A stretch of DNA of 64,000 nt, taken from the NCBI GenBank assembly GCA_024220505.1, contig JAKZZE010000010.1:1364001-1428000 (forward strand), in the 5' to 3' direction. The notes beneath the pieces are model-generated. The model saw nothing but the letters and a program-made list of their open reading frames with translations. It had not been told where the DNA came from and did no database searches. How positions within the stretch are numbered: the first letter of the stretch is position 1; the number at the start of each line of letters is the position of its first letter. Shown piece after piece: positions 1-15,801 of the stretch. Source of the stretch: Rhizopus arrhizus (Eukaryota > Mucoromycota > Mucoromycetes > Mucorales > Rhizopodaceae). The translations under genes and the position numbers were made by a program.

Positions 1-2026
<2,026 letters not shown>

Positions 2027-2376
2027 ACATCATGTTTTTTCAAGTCATATATGATATATGAAATTACCTCATTATTATGTTGAGTTGTATTTACATATAA
2101 TAAAAGCTATAATAATGATAGTCTGTTTCGATGCTTAAGTACTTTTGTTCTTGTTTTCAGAATAGAACTTTTTAAATATGCAACATAAACTGTCTTTTAT
2201 TGTTCTAGTTTTATTTACTTTTTAGGGAAATTCTATATACTCAAGCTACTTTATTAACAGGTTTCTCACTGTTCAATGCTTTTTTCACATCAAATTCTTT
2301 CAATGAGCCATTTGATGCTTCTTTTACTTTCAGCTTCTGTTGTTTTCCTATGTATGCCTCAACTCCAATAGCTAAT

Positions 2377-3339
2377 TTAAAAGTTAGAATTGTTCTCTTT
2401 CAAAATATGCATATTCATACCTGTAAACACAAGCACAACACCAATCCATTGACCAAGGGTAAGTGTATGATTAAACCAAAACAGACTGAGTAACATTGTA
2501 AATAATTTACGAGTAACAGTGACAGTGACTAAACGAAGACTTCCATAATGTTGGAGGGTATAAAAGATAAAGCATTGACCAAGTGCACCGCATAAGCCAA
2601 ATAAGAGCACATCACGAATGACAGCCGGATGTTGATGAAAAAACAAAAGTGCTTGCTGTAATTCGTCATTGAAAGGATGTAAGATTAAATAGGAAGCAGA
2701 AAATAAGGAGCCCATCACATTCATGTAAAACATCATATGCTGACCACTAACAACCTGTTTGTATTTAGTAAATATCTGATCTTGTGTAGCATTTGTAAGA
2801 CCGTCGATCGATAAGTTGGTACAAAGCAAGAAGAGACCCCACAATGAACTAGTGGCGGCAGCCTTTTTCGAAGAAGTAGTTTCATGATACAGCATAAACA
2901 TAGAAACACCGACTGTTACCAAGGCAACACAGAAATACTTGTGCCAATCAAATTTGCGTCGATAAACAAGCACATTCATTATTAATACTGGAACAAGCTT
3001 ACATGATTTTCCAAGAATCATAGTTGGGTAATCAATGTGCTTTAATGCAGCATATCCAAATGGTGATCCAATACAATTGAAGAATGCAACTTGTGAATAT
3101 TTAAGATATAGACTGCGTGGTGTTTCTTTGATGTTCAAGCTTTTCCCAGAGGCTTTTAAATAAATGAATGCAACAATGGCAGCTATCATAGACTGCACCA
3201 AGTTGAGAACAATAAAATATTTGAATTTCTTTGCTGGCTGTGTGTCTCCATATGGTGTTGTACTAACACGCTCTTGAACTACTCCCCAAGTTAAAAAGCA
3301 TGTATAGATTCCAATGACACAGAATGTAAAACGAAGCAT
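2377..3339 (-). CDS. HUT1: UDP-galactose transporter homologue HUT1 (SLC35B1 family)
   Basis: Single-exon 320-residue protein, close to the usual length of the family (about 320-340). It is hydrophobic throughout with about eight to ten membrane spans. The N-terminus MLRFTFCVIGIYTCFLTWGV, followed by a VQERV motif, is characteristic of Hut1/SLC35B1. Other family signatures are the loop after CIGSPFGYAALKHIDYPT, the LGKSCKLVPV motif near the middle and TVTRKLFTMLLSLFWF near the C-terminus. Hut1 proteins sit in the ER membrane and exchange nucleotide sugars or ATP/ADP for ER glycosylation and folding. Human and yeast data differ on the substrate, so UDP-galactose should be read as the family name. 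The gene ends KENNSNF and has no obvious KKXX retrieval signal. It lies tail-to-tail with the AAA ATPase gene, 350 bp away. Confidence 0.9.
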   Translation of the reverse strand: MLRFTFCVIGIYTCFLTWGVVQERVSTTPYGDTQPAKKFKYFIVLNLVQSMIAAIVAFIYLKASGKSLNIKETPRSLYLKYSQVAFFNCIGSPFGYAALKHIDYPTMILGKSCKLVPVLIMNVLVYRRKFDWHKYFCVALVTVGVSMFMLYHETTSSKKAAATSSLWGLFLLCTNLSIDGLTNATQDQIFTKYKQVVSGQHMMFYMNVMGSLFSASYLILHPFNDELQQALLFFHQHPAVIRDVLLFGLCGALGQCFIFYTLQHYGSLRLVTVTVTRKLFTMLLSLFWFNHTLTLGQWIGVVLVFTGMNMHILKENNSNF

Positions 3340-3703
3340 GTCAAAAGAAACGTAAAGAAAAAAGGGGGGTGAACTATTAATTTAGTTTTAAAGGTGTTTA
3401 AATTTTATTGGTCAAATAATGGATTTATAAATTAATTACATAATGTTAGGTATACGGCCAATTAGAACTGGAGTAATTCATGATCCGCATAAAACGTTTA
3501 AACAACATTATCCAATGTTTCAATTGGAAACTTGTATTTGGTGATCAATTAGCTAGGCAGGTACGAATGCTTTAAATATAAAAGGTGAATATGCATTTTT
3601 GAGGATGGCTATCCTGAAAACAATAACCTTTTGTTAATTTTTTATACTGCTTCATTAATATATTATCTATTTTCTACTTACTGATTTCTTTCTTTTATTA
3701 TAT

Positions 3704-3794
3704 GTACTCATTATTGCTATTACTCTTATTCTATCTTTTATTTGCACGAATTTTTTCTCAAAAGTATATCAATAATTTCAGAATAAAGTGTATT
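3704..3794 (+). repeat. Dispersed short repeat, copy 1 (second copy at 35674-35784)
   Basis: This about 90-bp AT-rich stretch matches 35674-35784 in the same orientation with a handful of mismatches. Shared blocks include the sequence around TTATTTGCACGAATTTTTT and AATTTCAGAATAAAGTGTAT at the 3' end. Copy 2 has an extra insertion of about 18-20 bases in the middle. It could be a terminal fragment of a retroelement or a SINE-like piece. Neither copy has target duplications that I can see. Confidence 0.75.
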
Positions 3795-5610
3795 CCTGAT
3801 CTTCCCATTCTTTGGCTTCCCGTGACTCGGCTGGAACGTGATCGATGTCTACGCTGGAGATTAAGCTAGCTACTTGGAGGAAAGCCAAAGCCATGTCCTT
3901 ACCACCTAAGTCATCTTTTCACGAAATAGTACTCCATCCGTTGTTTGAACGTGTGCCTTCGACTACAAATGCCTCTCTCGGTCCTTGATCTTCTGTCTTT
4001 TCTGTTGAATCAGTTGCCTACGAAACCTCTTTTGTCTTCTCAGAAAACTGTTGCTTGGAGAGCTCGATGGCTCGTTATTTATACATTACTATATGAACTC
4101 GATTACTTGGCCTGCGAAGAGATGACAACTATCCCTCTAGAAACTGGCGCTCAGCACTTAAAGTAGTTATCCCAGAATTAGTTTCAAGTACTTCAAGTAT
4201 TGTTTTTTACTTCTTTCCTTATTATACGTTTTTACCTTTATGCCCAAAAAGTTTTTTAGTTTTCTTTTTACTTTATTTATCTGGCGTTAGCTTCAATATA
4301 TTTTAGAAACTATGTGCCCCTTTCATCTTTTTAAAAATTTGAGCATTCTTTCGTCAGGAGTACGATTAAACAAGTTCTTATTTATAAAAAAAAACTATTT
4401 TTGACAAAATTCTTTATAAGATTAAATGACCTATGGAGGATTATTCGTTTTGAGATCAAAGCAAAGTAAGGTTGTGTAAGAGGCTTTGAATCACATCCTA
4501 TAAATCCTCTTTTATCTGAGCCAACTATTCCAAACGTGTATGTTTTCGTATACTTACATGCAAAATTAAATCAAACATAATATTTACTATAATGTATACG
4601 TACTAAAAAAGAAGTACATACCACATAAGTATAATGCGCTTTAGTACTTTGGACAGTCTTGATTGAAGGAAATAAAAAACCAATATCAAATCATTTCAGT
4701 ATTGCTAGGATTGAGCATCTTGCGGTGGTCAAAACCAATCCTGTTCTTTCTCTTATTCTTGAAAAGGCTAAGATTTCCAGCGAAAGCAACTTCAACCCCT
4801 TATTAATGCATATCTTCATGAGACAATAAGCCTTTTATATTTTTTCATTAATATGAGAGCCAAGCACTAGAAATTACTTTGACACTAACAATAGATATGA
4901 TTCGGCAGCTTTGAAATCACATTTGGGTTCATGAACTTTAATGGTACCGACTACGGGCTCAAGCTATCCATAGAAGACAGATTGGTAGGATATAGATTTA
5001 TTGAAATTTGTGCACTAATGTGTAGAATACACCTGTGGTTCTCAATCACAGTATAGCAATCATAGTAAGAGAAAGAAGTATTTTATTTTACTTTGAGCTC
5101 TATACTCATCATTAACAACAAATTCTGTAATTATGGAATACATACATGTATCTATGAAAACATGTATCTAATTCTTAATCTGGCCAAAGCCGTTTCAAAT
5201 CGATGCTACTGTTTGGGAGTGGCTCAAAGAAGATAACTACAGGATTTCTATTCAGCATAATTTCTTATTAACATAAGTCCCTTTATTTCTATATTAAAAT
5301 AGAAACGATTTTTAAACAAATATGACAGCACAGGCATTAAATTGATGAGAAAATAGAGTTTATAAAAAACGAAAATACTATTTCAACTTATCCAAAAAAC
5401 TTGAACCCATTTGGTTAAATCATCTAAAAACTACTTTTATTTTCCAAAAAAAATAATGTTCTGGCTGTAAAATTTAGCCAATAAACGATAGTATAAAGTA
5501 AATTTCAATTCTTTCCCACTCTCAGTGATCATATTCACCATAATGTTATTTTAATCTCAGACGATTCAGTGAACTTTTCTCTCTTACTTTAATGTCTCTT
5601 ACACATTAAA
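3795..5610. other. Gene-poor stretch with a degenerate coding-like remnant
   Basis: Directly after the short repeat, about 3795-4170 is GC-richer than its surroundings and reads as broken coding sequence: an open stretch of 73 codons at 3945-4166, with neighbouring frames interrupted by stops. It looks like an eroded transposon or retroelement fragment, but I could not match it to the LINE at the right end of the window. From about 4170 to 5610 I see only AT-rich sequence with no credible exon; the last part presumably holds the promoter of the Rab3GAP gene. Confidence 0.4.
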
Positions 5611-8600
5611 ATGTCAACCAAAAGAAGACAAAGCTCGACCTATAGTGCTGAAGAACCCTTTGAATTTGTAGACTATACCTCAGTATCTAATTTCGAAAGA
5701 CTTGTTACGCAAATTGAAAATACAATATCTGCTTGGGGTTTAAGAAACGGCGCTTTTGGTATCTTTTCTGACGAGCAAATTTCAGCTGAAAAAGCAGCTC
5801 TTGGTGGAATTTGTTCAGAAGAGTGTACGAGACAACAAGTCATTTCAATAGGTGATGAAGTATTCCATTTTTCTTATCATTATCAGCCGACTACTGCAGA
5901 GAACGATACGTTTCCTTTGGCAGCTGAAAACTTTTATCGCTTTCATTCTCAACAATATCATCCACTGCATCGGTGGTCAGGACAGAATAGACTTCTCATT
6001 TTGAGTCCAGTCAATGATTCGATCAAGAAAAGGTTATTTTTGGGTGGGAGGTCGTCTATAGAAATTCACCAAGCAAAACACCTTATTTCTGCTTGTGCAA
6101 CTGCTTTTCAACACGCGGGGTGCCAAGTGCCAGCTTTTGCACCTGTTGGTCAGGAAAATCACGACATGTACATAGGATATATGCAAACAGTATCAAGTGA
6201 AGGTCATTCATTAAATAATACTGAAGTCAGATTCAATATGACCATCGTTACGCCACCAAGTTCTTTATCGTGCTTGGACGAATTGAAATCATTATTCATT
6301 CAGAAATTATGCGCTCGACGAGAGGATTGTGGTACGTGATTTGCGTTTATGTTGTTTTATTTTTATTTCATATCTGACATAATTGTTTAAATAAGGTAAG
6401 CCGGGATATAACGAAGCGGATGTTTGGACAACGGCTGTTTACACTTATGATTTAAAAAATTGGTTCGAAAGCGATTGGAAACAATGGCCCGAAACAGGAG
6501 TTATACGTGGAAATTTAAACACAAGAGGTAGTTTTAGTGACGAATTTGAACCTTTGAATCATCAAACAGAGCAATTCAAAAAACAATTAGATGAACATAA
6601 GCTACCGTTTGGATCATACAATGATCCACTTCGCTCTTTGACTTTAAGTGCGCTGTTTCCATTTTGGCAGGATGGATTTTATGATGATTCACAATCGACA
6701 AACATGGATGCCTTAACTGCCAAACGATGGATACTTTCTCGAAAGTTTGCACCAAAAAGCCAACAAAGAGCAGATTTATCTACTTTAATTGAGCAAATCA
6801 TTGACTCCTGGATAAAGGATCCATCCAATCGTGAATACCTTGCCCCTTATGATGAAGGTAATGATGAATACACTAGCGACCGTTCACTGCACCGTGGCCT
6901 CTTTTCAGTAAATACATCACATAGTAACAGTAGCAGTGCCTCTAGTATTGCAGCGGATAGCTCGGAGGGATTAAGGATAGGTGATGAACAAGTAACAGTA
7001 GTAAAGTCCGATCAAATTGAAGAAATGCTTGATACTTTATTTGCCGATAGCACATACATATCAAGCAAAGAACGGCAAGAAGACAATAAAGAATTTTTGG
7101 ATTCTAAAAGATTAATGCTAAAGCTTAAATCAAACTCATGTGTACCTTATAAATCGCTTCTTTGGGATTTGTTACTTTTTACGATTGAAGCCCTGGCAAG
7201 CAACAACTTGAACTCAAACAATCGAAGGCAAAACTTTGCAGATTTCATGGGATTTTTTAGGATTGTATGGGCTGAAGCACTGCGCAAGATCCGTTGGCAC
7301 TGGGAAAAACTTGAACCTATACCTAAAATGAATCCTTTTTTATATGACAGCGATGGGGAAATAGGATCAGACAAAACATTGGGTATAGATCTTCGATTTA
7401 ATATTGTAAGTGATTGCTTATATATAAGCTTTTTATATGCCTACTGTATTTGTTTAGCTGTTTCAAAAACTATCCATGATCAACTGCTGTATTCATCGAA
7501 AGCGTCAAGACAACAACTTAAAAGCCAATAAAAATACTTCGGATCATAATTATAAGATACTATCTAGTAGTACACATGAAAATGACACCCAGTCAAAGGT
7601 AATTGATTTAAAACAAATAAATAAAAAGAAGTTCTTTTTCTTTCTTTCTGTTATTTAATGTATCACTTACAGAAAACTGCCAATTTCCCTACTGTTGAAG
7701 ACTCCGATTCAACGGATGAATTTTTTGATACAGTTGAAGATACAGACGGCTCATTAAATACGGAAAACCAACAATCTCTGGATGAAGAGGTAGAAGAAAG
7801 CGCTGAAAGTTCTCATCCATTAGCAGGCTCATATGTACGACTTCCATTCATTGCTCAGTTTCATAGTGAAGAAGTAAAAGCAGCAGTTATTAAAGATATC
7901 AATATATCCGAAGGACGTTTACATGAGCACAAAGAGGGATTAAAACTGTTGAAAACTGGAGAGCCATTATATGTTCCCATCACCCAAGACCCAGGTTTCA
8001 TGACTGAAGACATGATTAGAGAGCAAGCAGAAGCTTTCGAAAACATGGGTTCATCAAATCACGCTACGCTGAGAAGAGCACAACTTCAATCACAGCAGTT
8101 GTACTCTGATATGCAAGCCTTTAAAGCCGCAAATCCTCATGCATGCTTGGAGGATTTTATAAGGTGGCATTCCCCTCGAGACTGGATTGTACCTGAAGGG
8201 AGATCAAATGAAGAAGGCTGTCTAAGTAAAAGAATGTCTGAACCTAACAACATTTGGCAGGAACTCTGGAATTGCTCACGCAGAATTCCTTGTACACGTC
8301 AAAAGCCTTTATTTGATATATGCACTGAAGCAGAAAAAGCACTCAAATTCTTAGAGGCAATATCTGCTCATGAACTTTTCGCATTGCAAGTTTTTATTCT
8401 GTTGCACTTTTTTTATCTTGGCATTAACTTTTTCTTGTGTAGAATGCTACCTACATTAGGCTTAATTGCCTATGATACTTTAGCAGCACATCCAGCGGCT
8501 GAATGTAGCCGATATGTTGCTCATGAATTGTCATTGTTTGGAAATAAACTGATCGAATTTCCTTGGGATGAGTTTCGGTAAGCATATAAAAAAAATAGAA

Positions 8601-9096
8601 AAGACGCATATTCATGCATTTTAAGAAGCAATGGAAAGCAAACGTTTGATGACATTGTAGCTGAAATACGAGAACTGGAAGCAACAATATGTAATGCAAT
8701 ATCTCTACTGCGAAAGGTATATAAGACATCAAGTTGCAACTTATAGCTAATAATTATTCGTCAATGGCCTATAGCTGCCCAGGCAATATAGCTTGGTAGA
8801 TAGGCTTTTACTATCTGAGCAGACTATAGTTGAAGAAGGACATGAAAGGGCAACTGTATTTCAACTATTTGAAAACAACGGTAGTATATAAAGGCCAAAG
8901 TAGAATGCGTATTTCTAACTTCAGTTTCAATAGATGGAACAATATCTAAACCTTCATTTAGGGAATACGTTTTATATAGCGGTTGCAATGACTTGACGAC
9001 ACATAATAGATTCTTACCAATGAGACAATACGCACTGATTAAGGATAATGAAGTCAGAATTCTCGACATACATACAACAGATACTCTGTACAACTA
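5611..9096 (+). CDS. RAB3GAP1: Rab3 GTPase-activating protein catalytic subunit (RAB3GAP1 homologue)
   Basis: The spliced product is about 970 residues, near the size of animal and plant homologues. The N-terminus FEFVDYTSVSNFERLVTQIE matches the family start. The catalytic-domain signature is seen at about 8157-8300: FIRWHSPRDW, then LSKRMSEPNNIWQELW and IPCTRQKPLFD. Exon joins seen: donor after GATTGTG (6333) to acceptor before 6396; a small exon about 7457-7599; then from 7671. A further intron is likely near 8387-8440 (the frame stays open but the sequence is strongly intron-like), and three more follow before the last exon ending DIHTTDTLYN, TAA 9094-9096. The family forms a heterodimer with RAB3GAP2 and acts as GAP or GEF for Rab proteins (Rab3, Rab18) in ER, lipid droplet and autophagy traffic. 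Acidic spacers (about 7690-7830) are poorly conserved. The 3' third has the least certain splicing. Confidence 0.85.
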
Positions 9097-9291
9097 AGCC
9101 CTTGATTGTAATTTTATTCCCATTCCCTCACCATGCTGATAACTTGGCTCTCGTTTTATATATCTTTCTCAATAAAAATGCAAGTATACAAAATTCCTGT
9201 TTCAATGATCAATTATCAAACTCCGGATTATGACCCAATTGATACTTGTTATATAAATTATTGTTATTTTTTTTTTTCCTGTTTTCTTTGA

Positions 9292-10317
<1,026 letters not shown>

Positions 10318-10368
10318 ATTATATAAAAAAATAAAAGACGTTTATATGAACATTATCTACACATGGCT

Positions 10369-11516
10369 TTATTCATGTTTCTTTTGATCTACAATTAACT
10401 TTGCACCCTCGCAAGCAGCAAAGAAGATAGGTAGGGTGACTGATGCAGATAGAATGGGGGTTGTAAACATACATAACCAAGCCCAGTTTGGTATATGCTT
10501 TTTCCACATTAACTGAGAATGCGACCACATCCAAGCTATACCAGCCATATTTACAAAGATGACATCCGAGCCAATAGTTGTTTGTGCAGGATGTTCAAAA
10601 AAGGTGGTAAATAACGTTGAATATATATCACAGAGCATGCACTTTGATTGATCGAGAGTCAATAAGCACTTTGCCCATTCTTGCAAGTAGATAGAAATAT
10701 TAGCACCAGCAGTCAGGCTATAGATCAGAGCAACAACTTTGGGCGTTCCATTGTAAACTGTAAATTCAGACGATTCAGAGAAGTCGAATAAAAGTGGTAG
10801 GCACAGGATGATGTGTATTGTTAAGAGATTTAATATCAAACGCTTACTATAGACGGCAATATTAGGTGAGACCATAACACTGATCAACCCGGTAATAACA
10901 GAAAGCGCGAGTGTTATTAATAGCTTGCTGGGAACTCGTTTTCGGAGAGGAGGGTGCGAAAGCATGACAGCAAAGAATAGACTAGATGCACATGATATAC
11001 CCACCAGCTCTCCCAATAATAAATAAGCCCATAAGTGAGGAATACGACGTCTCCAACCTATACGCATACAAACATATTCACTCTTTAGACAATTTTTTCT
11101 TTACTTCCCATTAATCGAAATTTACCCTCAATAGCTAGAATTGGTATCCAGACTGTTGTAGCAAAAGTACCTAATTGATGGGTCCATAACCACTGCCAAT
11201 TACCAATGCTAGTTTGTTTAAATAAGTTTTCAATGAACGGAGTGTCGTGCAGCCAGTGAGAAATAGCATTGAGAGAGAATTCCCAGTGAAAGCCCTTTGA
11301 GAATGACCAAATTGTATAGCTCAAGAAAAAAAACTTGAAAAGGTAGATCCATATTACCAATAGGGATACACAAGCAAGTGTGAAGAAAAGAATGATGTCT
11401 GGCGAGTTTTGATCAAAGCTCTTCTTTAGTTGAGGCGATATTTTCCAAAATAAGGCAATGATTAGGAGAAAACAAGATGAGAATGTCAAAAAAGGAAGTT
11501 TATAGTCTATTTCCAT
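10369..11516 (-). CDS. Unknown multipass membrane protein
   Basis: Two exons joined by a 45-50 bp intron: the donor lies in GGGAA|GTAAAG (about 11107) and the acceptor is TATAG before GTTGGAGACG (about 11059). Joining them removes the stop that ends the first open frame (at 11085) and reads LMGSWRRRIPHLWAYLLLGE. The product is about 360 residues with some eight hydrophobic segments. These include an N-terminal LTFSSCFLLIIALFW helix, a long LACVSLLVIWIYLF helix and several in the second exon (LLITLALSVITGLISVMV; a C-terminal TTPILSASVTLPIFFAACEG). I do not recognise the family. The fold pattern and the short polar loops suggest an organelle membrane protein, but no function can be assigned. 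It is convergent with DPM1, with a 51-bp gap. Confidence 0.7.
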
Positions 11517-11742
11517 AATGTATCTTATGCAAACAAATTAAAAAGAAAAACAAGAGATAGTAAATGTACAATGTATAAGAAATACATCAAAATCGGTTAT
11601 TGAAATAAAAGCATGAAGTAATTTTTACGTATTTAATTCAAAAGGAAAACCCATATGGATTTTTGTTGCCTTTTTTAATATATTTTTTACAATAAAGTGA
11701 TAGAGATAATAACATAACTTAATAAAAGGCTGGATTCCAAAT

Positions 11743-14346
11743 TTATATTTCAACGAGAATAATCGTACAATCATCATAATCCTGCAGTGTAGATGCAAAA
11801 ATGCCCTGCGCGCCCTCTCTGTTAGCAAAATATCTTGCAGTGTAAACCAAGGTACGCTCTTTTATTTTACGTGCCCGGTATTCTTCTTCCGTTAATTCGC
11901 AATGCAGTAAAGGTATACGTGGTAGTTCTTCTTCAGTCTCTTTTGGCTCTTTCTGCTCAGCGTTAATCCCTTCATCTTTGATTTCACTGCTGTCAACATT
12001 ACGATTTTCCTTTGCGCTTTCAACAGCAGCATTCTTATCATCAGTTTCTATATGTACTCCTTCCTTCACTTTCTCATCTTTTTCCAGTTCTTTCTTTGTA
12101 TAATCTCTTAGGTCATGATTTTCTTTGGTGGTAGTTGATTCATATTTGTTTTCGGCAAAAGTGTTTTGTAAGTTTGATTCTCCTTTAGACATTTTTTCTT
12201 TTTCGATTTCTTCCTTTACAGGTTCTTCCTTTACATACCCAATTGTTTCGCCTTGGGCCATCTCTTCTTCCTCTAGTAAATATTTTCCAATCTTTTCACC
12301 ATCTTCAATCATGGGTCCAATCACCTTAGCAATTGCTCTATTTTGTCTCTCTGCTGTTTCTTCGTACATGTAATCAAATGTACCATCAGTACTCATGAAT
12401 AAAAAGTGTCTTCGTTTTTCCTTGTGTGGGCCATTTAAAAGTAGTGTGTGCTCACCAAAAGGTTGATCTTTGATCCTAATGAAGATTACATCAGGTTCAC
12501 ATGATATGATTTTGTGTTGCGGATCCATTTTAAAGTCCAGATCACCACACGATCGGGCGACGTTAAGGGAAGGAATGCGGTGACTTTTAGATGATGGCGG
12601 TGAATTAGGTGGCTGGATGGCTGTTGTGCGTACAGTGCTCTGTGCAGCCCATCCATTCACTGAATCCGCAGGTAAACTGTTTTCTTGACTAGAATCTTCT
12701 ACATGGTCTACTGTCACTGCGTTAATTGACTGGTCCTGGATTGTGTTGTGCCCTTTAGGACGAATTCTGGCGTTTTTTAGAGCTAGTCGTTTCGTATGTC
12801 TATTACCATCCTCTTTCAATTTATCTACGTCTACTTTAATCACACGATTCTGTACAGAGTCAATAAATTCACCGCCATTTTCCAAAATTTCGCGTGCTAG
12901 ATGCTCGAGATAAGGTTTATGATCTTGGGAAGCAAAAACAACATCCATTTTATATTCAACGTCCATTCCGAGCAATCCTCCGGTCTCAACAAGATCAGGT
13001 TTTCCAGAGGTTGGCTCTGGTGCGGATATAAGTATTGTACGTGAATCTCCAACGTTGACATTAATGAGCCACTCATCCAGAAAGATGTTTAGAATTAACG
13101 TACAACCGTCGTTATCAATGTGTTCATTCTCTTTTTTCCGCTCAAGCTCCTCACGCTTTTTACTTAAGTATTCCTCATCTAATCGTTGAATCATGGCTTT
13201 GATTTCTGTTTTCATGCTGTTTTGCATTTGCGAATTAGTCAGTGTCGCTGGGTCGTACTTTTGACAAAGTGCTTCAACAGCCGCAGGTATTTTGCGAACA
13301 AAAAATTCTGAGCATCCAGGACCTCCATGGCCATCGGCCAATACAAAGAGACGTCCAATGATATTATTTTCCTTTCTGATGTCTGTCACTCTGAATTTAT
13401 CTTCACAGTTGCGCTTGGGAATTTTGATCTTTTCGTGTGATCTAAAACGAGGGTAAGAATAGCCTTTTTGTTGGACGATGGCAAAATGTGCTGCAATTGG
13501 GTATTCTTTAAAGTTTATTTTGTCAATGTAATCCATGTCTATTGTAGGTGGTGAATAGAGTAAAGTGTAATCAACTATGGTATCTTCTTCTTCAGCAACT
13601 TCTTGGTTTGTTGTTGTTTCTTCTTCTCCGCCAAACACATATCCGCTGAAGCTTTTTTGAAGGGTAAAAACCGCGTCAATTGTGATGTAAAGAACAAAAC
13701 ACAAAAACTTACTCAAAGTCTTCGTCCGCACCTATGTCAATATCTGAATCTTGCATATCTTCAAAGCTCTTCTTGCTTTTCTTTGATTTCCTTTTATTGT
13801 GCTTGTAGTTGTTGGAAGGTGTATAGAACGATGTTGTTTTACGTGAACGCTTTGTGCTTGGATATGGATGCTCAACTGGTCGAAGAACAATAGGTTCATC
13901 AGGAATGTCAATTGTGGGTGGTGGCTCAACTCCATTCATAATTTCGTCAGAGATAGCATACTGAGTTTGTCTTCCAGCGCCACCTCTATCAATACGAAAA
14001 GGATCTGAAAGACCTAAATCTCTTGCTAATTTACGCGATGTTGAAATTATGCCCTGAATTGTACTTTTTGGTGTCTCACCTCTTGAATATGAATAAGCAA
14101 AAAAAAAAGAAAATAAAATAAAAGAAAAGAAAAGAAAAGAAAAAAAGAAAAAACGCGGCAATGACAGTACCTGAGTGCTAGTAAATTGAGAGTTCTAACG
14201 GCGACAACCAGTTGGACGGCGTTCATGGACTGATTTCCATAATGAAACAAAGTTGCTAATACTTTCATAAATGAGGAATTCGCCCTTAGATCCTCTGGAA
14301 TGTTCAATTGAGTAAGTCTGGTATCCACTGCTGGTGAATCTGACAT
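11743..14346 (-). CDS. Predicted fusion: N-terminal winged-helix-like domain plus PP2C-type Ser/Thr phosphatase
   Basis: Exon 1 (14346 to about 14171) begins MSDSPAVDTRLTQLNIPEDL and encodes a helical region. An intron removes the poly-purine stretch (14085-14170), joining LLALR to GETPKSTIQGIISTSRKLAR, which looks like a fungal winged-helix (Gds1/HARE-type) module. A basic region follows (KHNKRKSKKSKKS). Exon 2 would stop at 13709, but a perfect GTAAGT donor at about 13714 and a TTCAG acceptor near 13645 join DADEDFD in frame to GYVFGGEEE. That is the start of the PP2C domain. PP2C motifs: VLADGHGG, VGDSR, LNVARSCGD, STDGTFDY and the terminal YDDCTIIL. These supply the Asp residues that bind Mn/Mg. 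A Glu/Lys-rich insert interrupts the domain near its end. The alternative is two genes, with the phosphatase starting at MRTKTLSKF (13731). No transcript evidence is available. Confidence 0.75.
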
Positions 14347-14899
14347 GTTTCGAATGGATAGGCTACTTTTTAAGTTGTTTGTGCCTGTTGAATAAAAAAT
14401 AAAAAATATAGAAAGTGAAAGTAAGTGAGAACAAATGATGGAAAATTTTATCCCTAAAACAGCAACTTTTTCTGCTTTTTAAAAGCAAAACAATACTGTC
14501 AATAAGAACATATTTTTTTTCATACGAGTCTATATGTACTTTCCTTTCTCTCTTTGTCTCCTTTCAGCTTTTTTCGGTTTTCAAGGGTGAAATAGCAATA
14601 AATCCCTTTATTTCTTATCATAAACACCTTTGCAGCAGGATTTACTCTGAATATCTGCTCAAACTTAAAGCTCTTTACTTCTTGTGTGTGTGAAAGAGGG
14701 GACAAAAGCGATTTTAAGAAGCGCACGTATTGGAAAGAGCCATATATTTTAACTTTTTTTTTTTCTGTTGTATCTTTTTTTTATGAACGACAGCGTATCA
14801 ATACTAGTGGCAGTATTTTTGATTCTGGTCATTTTACGATGGATGCTAGGTATAAAGCAACCAAGAGATGTATGATTTTAAAGTGTTCTTTAATAAAAA
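14347..14899. promoter_or_regulatory. Head-to-head intergenic region (phosphatase gene / CUE gene)
   Basis: This 553-bp AT-rich gap separates the divergent starts at 14346 (-) and 14900 (+). It must hold both promoters. I see T-rich and CT-rich patches on each side but no unambiguous TATA box. Confidence 0.4.
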
Positions 14900-15707
14900 A
14901 TGTCATTAGGAGGAAATCAATCAAACCAGCAGCATCAGCGGCCTAGTCAGAGACAGACTGCAAGAAGACCCCAACATCGTGTTACTCCTCAAATGGTAGT
15001 AAAAAATCAAAATTGTATTGTTTTTTTTGTCTGATAAGTAACATATACAGATTGAAACCGTTCGTGCCATGTTCCCCGACATTCCTATTGCTGCTATTCA
15101 AGCTGACCTGCAAAGAACAGGTTCTGTTGAAACCACGGTTGATAATGCTCTTCGAGATGGTGGACTTCCATTGGTAAGAAACAATAGATGAGGAGAAAAA
15201 AGGTAGAGCCTAATCATTTTTAACGTGTATAGCCTCCTTCTGCTTCTCCCTCCACTACTACAGCTGCTAGCAATAATAGCAATAACGCCTCCTCATCCTC
15301 TGCTCGTAAAGCACCTAGTCACGTTAATCTTGTTCAAAGATATAAAATTGATATCGACCACAGTGAAAATACTGAAGAACCACCCAAAACATGGGAATCT
15401 AACCCTGATAAAAGACAAGAAATGTTGAGAAAGCGCAAAGAGTTTATGGTTCTTCAAGCCAGAAAGTAAGTATAAACTATATTATAATGGGTAGGGGTTT
15501 TGACTCATCTATTTCATATTTAGAAAGATGATGGAGCAAACAAAAAAGAAAGAGGAGCAAAGCAATTCAACAGAAAAGAGTGAAATTGCAGAGCAAAGTA
15601 CTAGTACAAAGTCGTTTGATGATATGTCAGTTGATGAACTGAATTCGCTCACTACGGAACAAAGAAGAGAGCAAATGCTGAAAGCTTTAGATCAACGAAA
15701 CAATTAG
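14900..15707 (+). CDS. CUE-domain protein
   Basis: Four exons. Exon 1 encodes a Gln/Arg-rich start (MSLGGNQSNQQ) and ends at TPQM. Exon 2 (about 15051-15172) carries a clear CUE domain: IETVRAMFPDIPIAAIQADL, then TGSVETTVDNAL, with the MFP and di-leucine-like positions that bind monoubiquitin. Exon 3 is Ser/Pro-rich, then basic (KRQEMLRKRKEFMVLQAR). Exon 4 is a Lys/Glu-rich coiled-coil tail ending LKALDQRNN, TAG 15705-15707. Overall length is about 190 residues. The layout of CUE plus a C-terminal helix resembles Cue1-like E2-recruiting proteins of ER-associated degradation, but I see no N-terminal membrane segment, so this may be a soluble ubiquitin-binding adaptor. The domain call is firm; the role is inference. 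Confidence 0.8.
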
Positions 15708-15801
15708 AACTGGTTCATGTTGTTGATGCTACTGGAAATGATTAAGATTTTTATAATATAAAATAATATTGATTAGAAAACATGACTTTTAAATGGAATT
15801 T

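Noticed and set aside
3795..4170. Remnant as a second copy of the LINE at the right end
   Set aside because: No nucleotide or protein block of the LINE portion in this window matches it convincingly. It may come from the missing 3' part or from another element.
13643..13731. Separate PP2C gene with a signal-peptide-like start MRTKTLSKFLCFVLYI
   Set aside because: The hydrophobic start lies exactly within a consensus GTAAGT...TTCAG intron, and splicing joins two open frames in phase. Kept only as an alternative.
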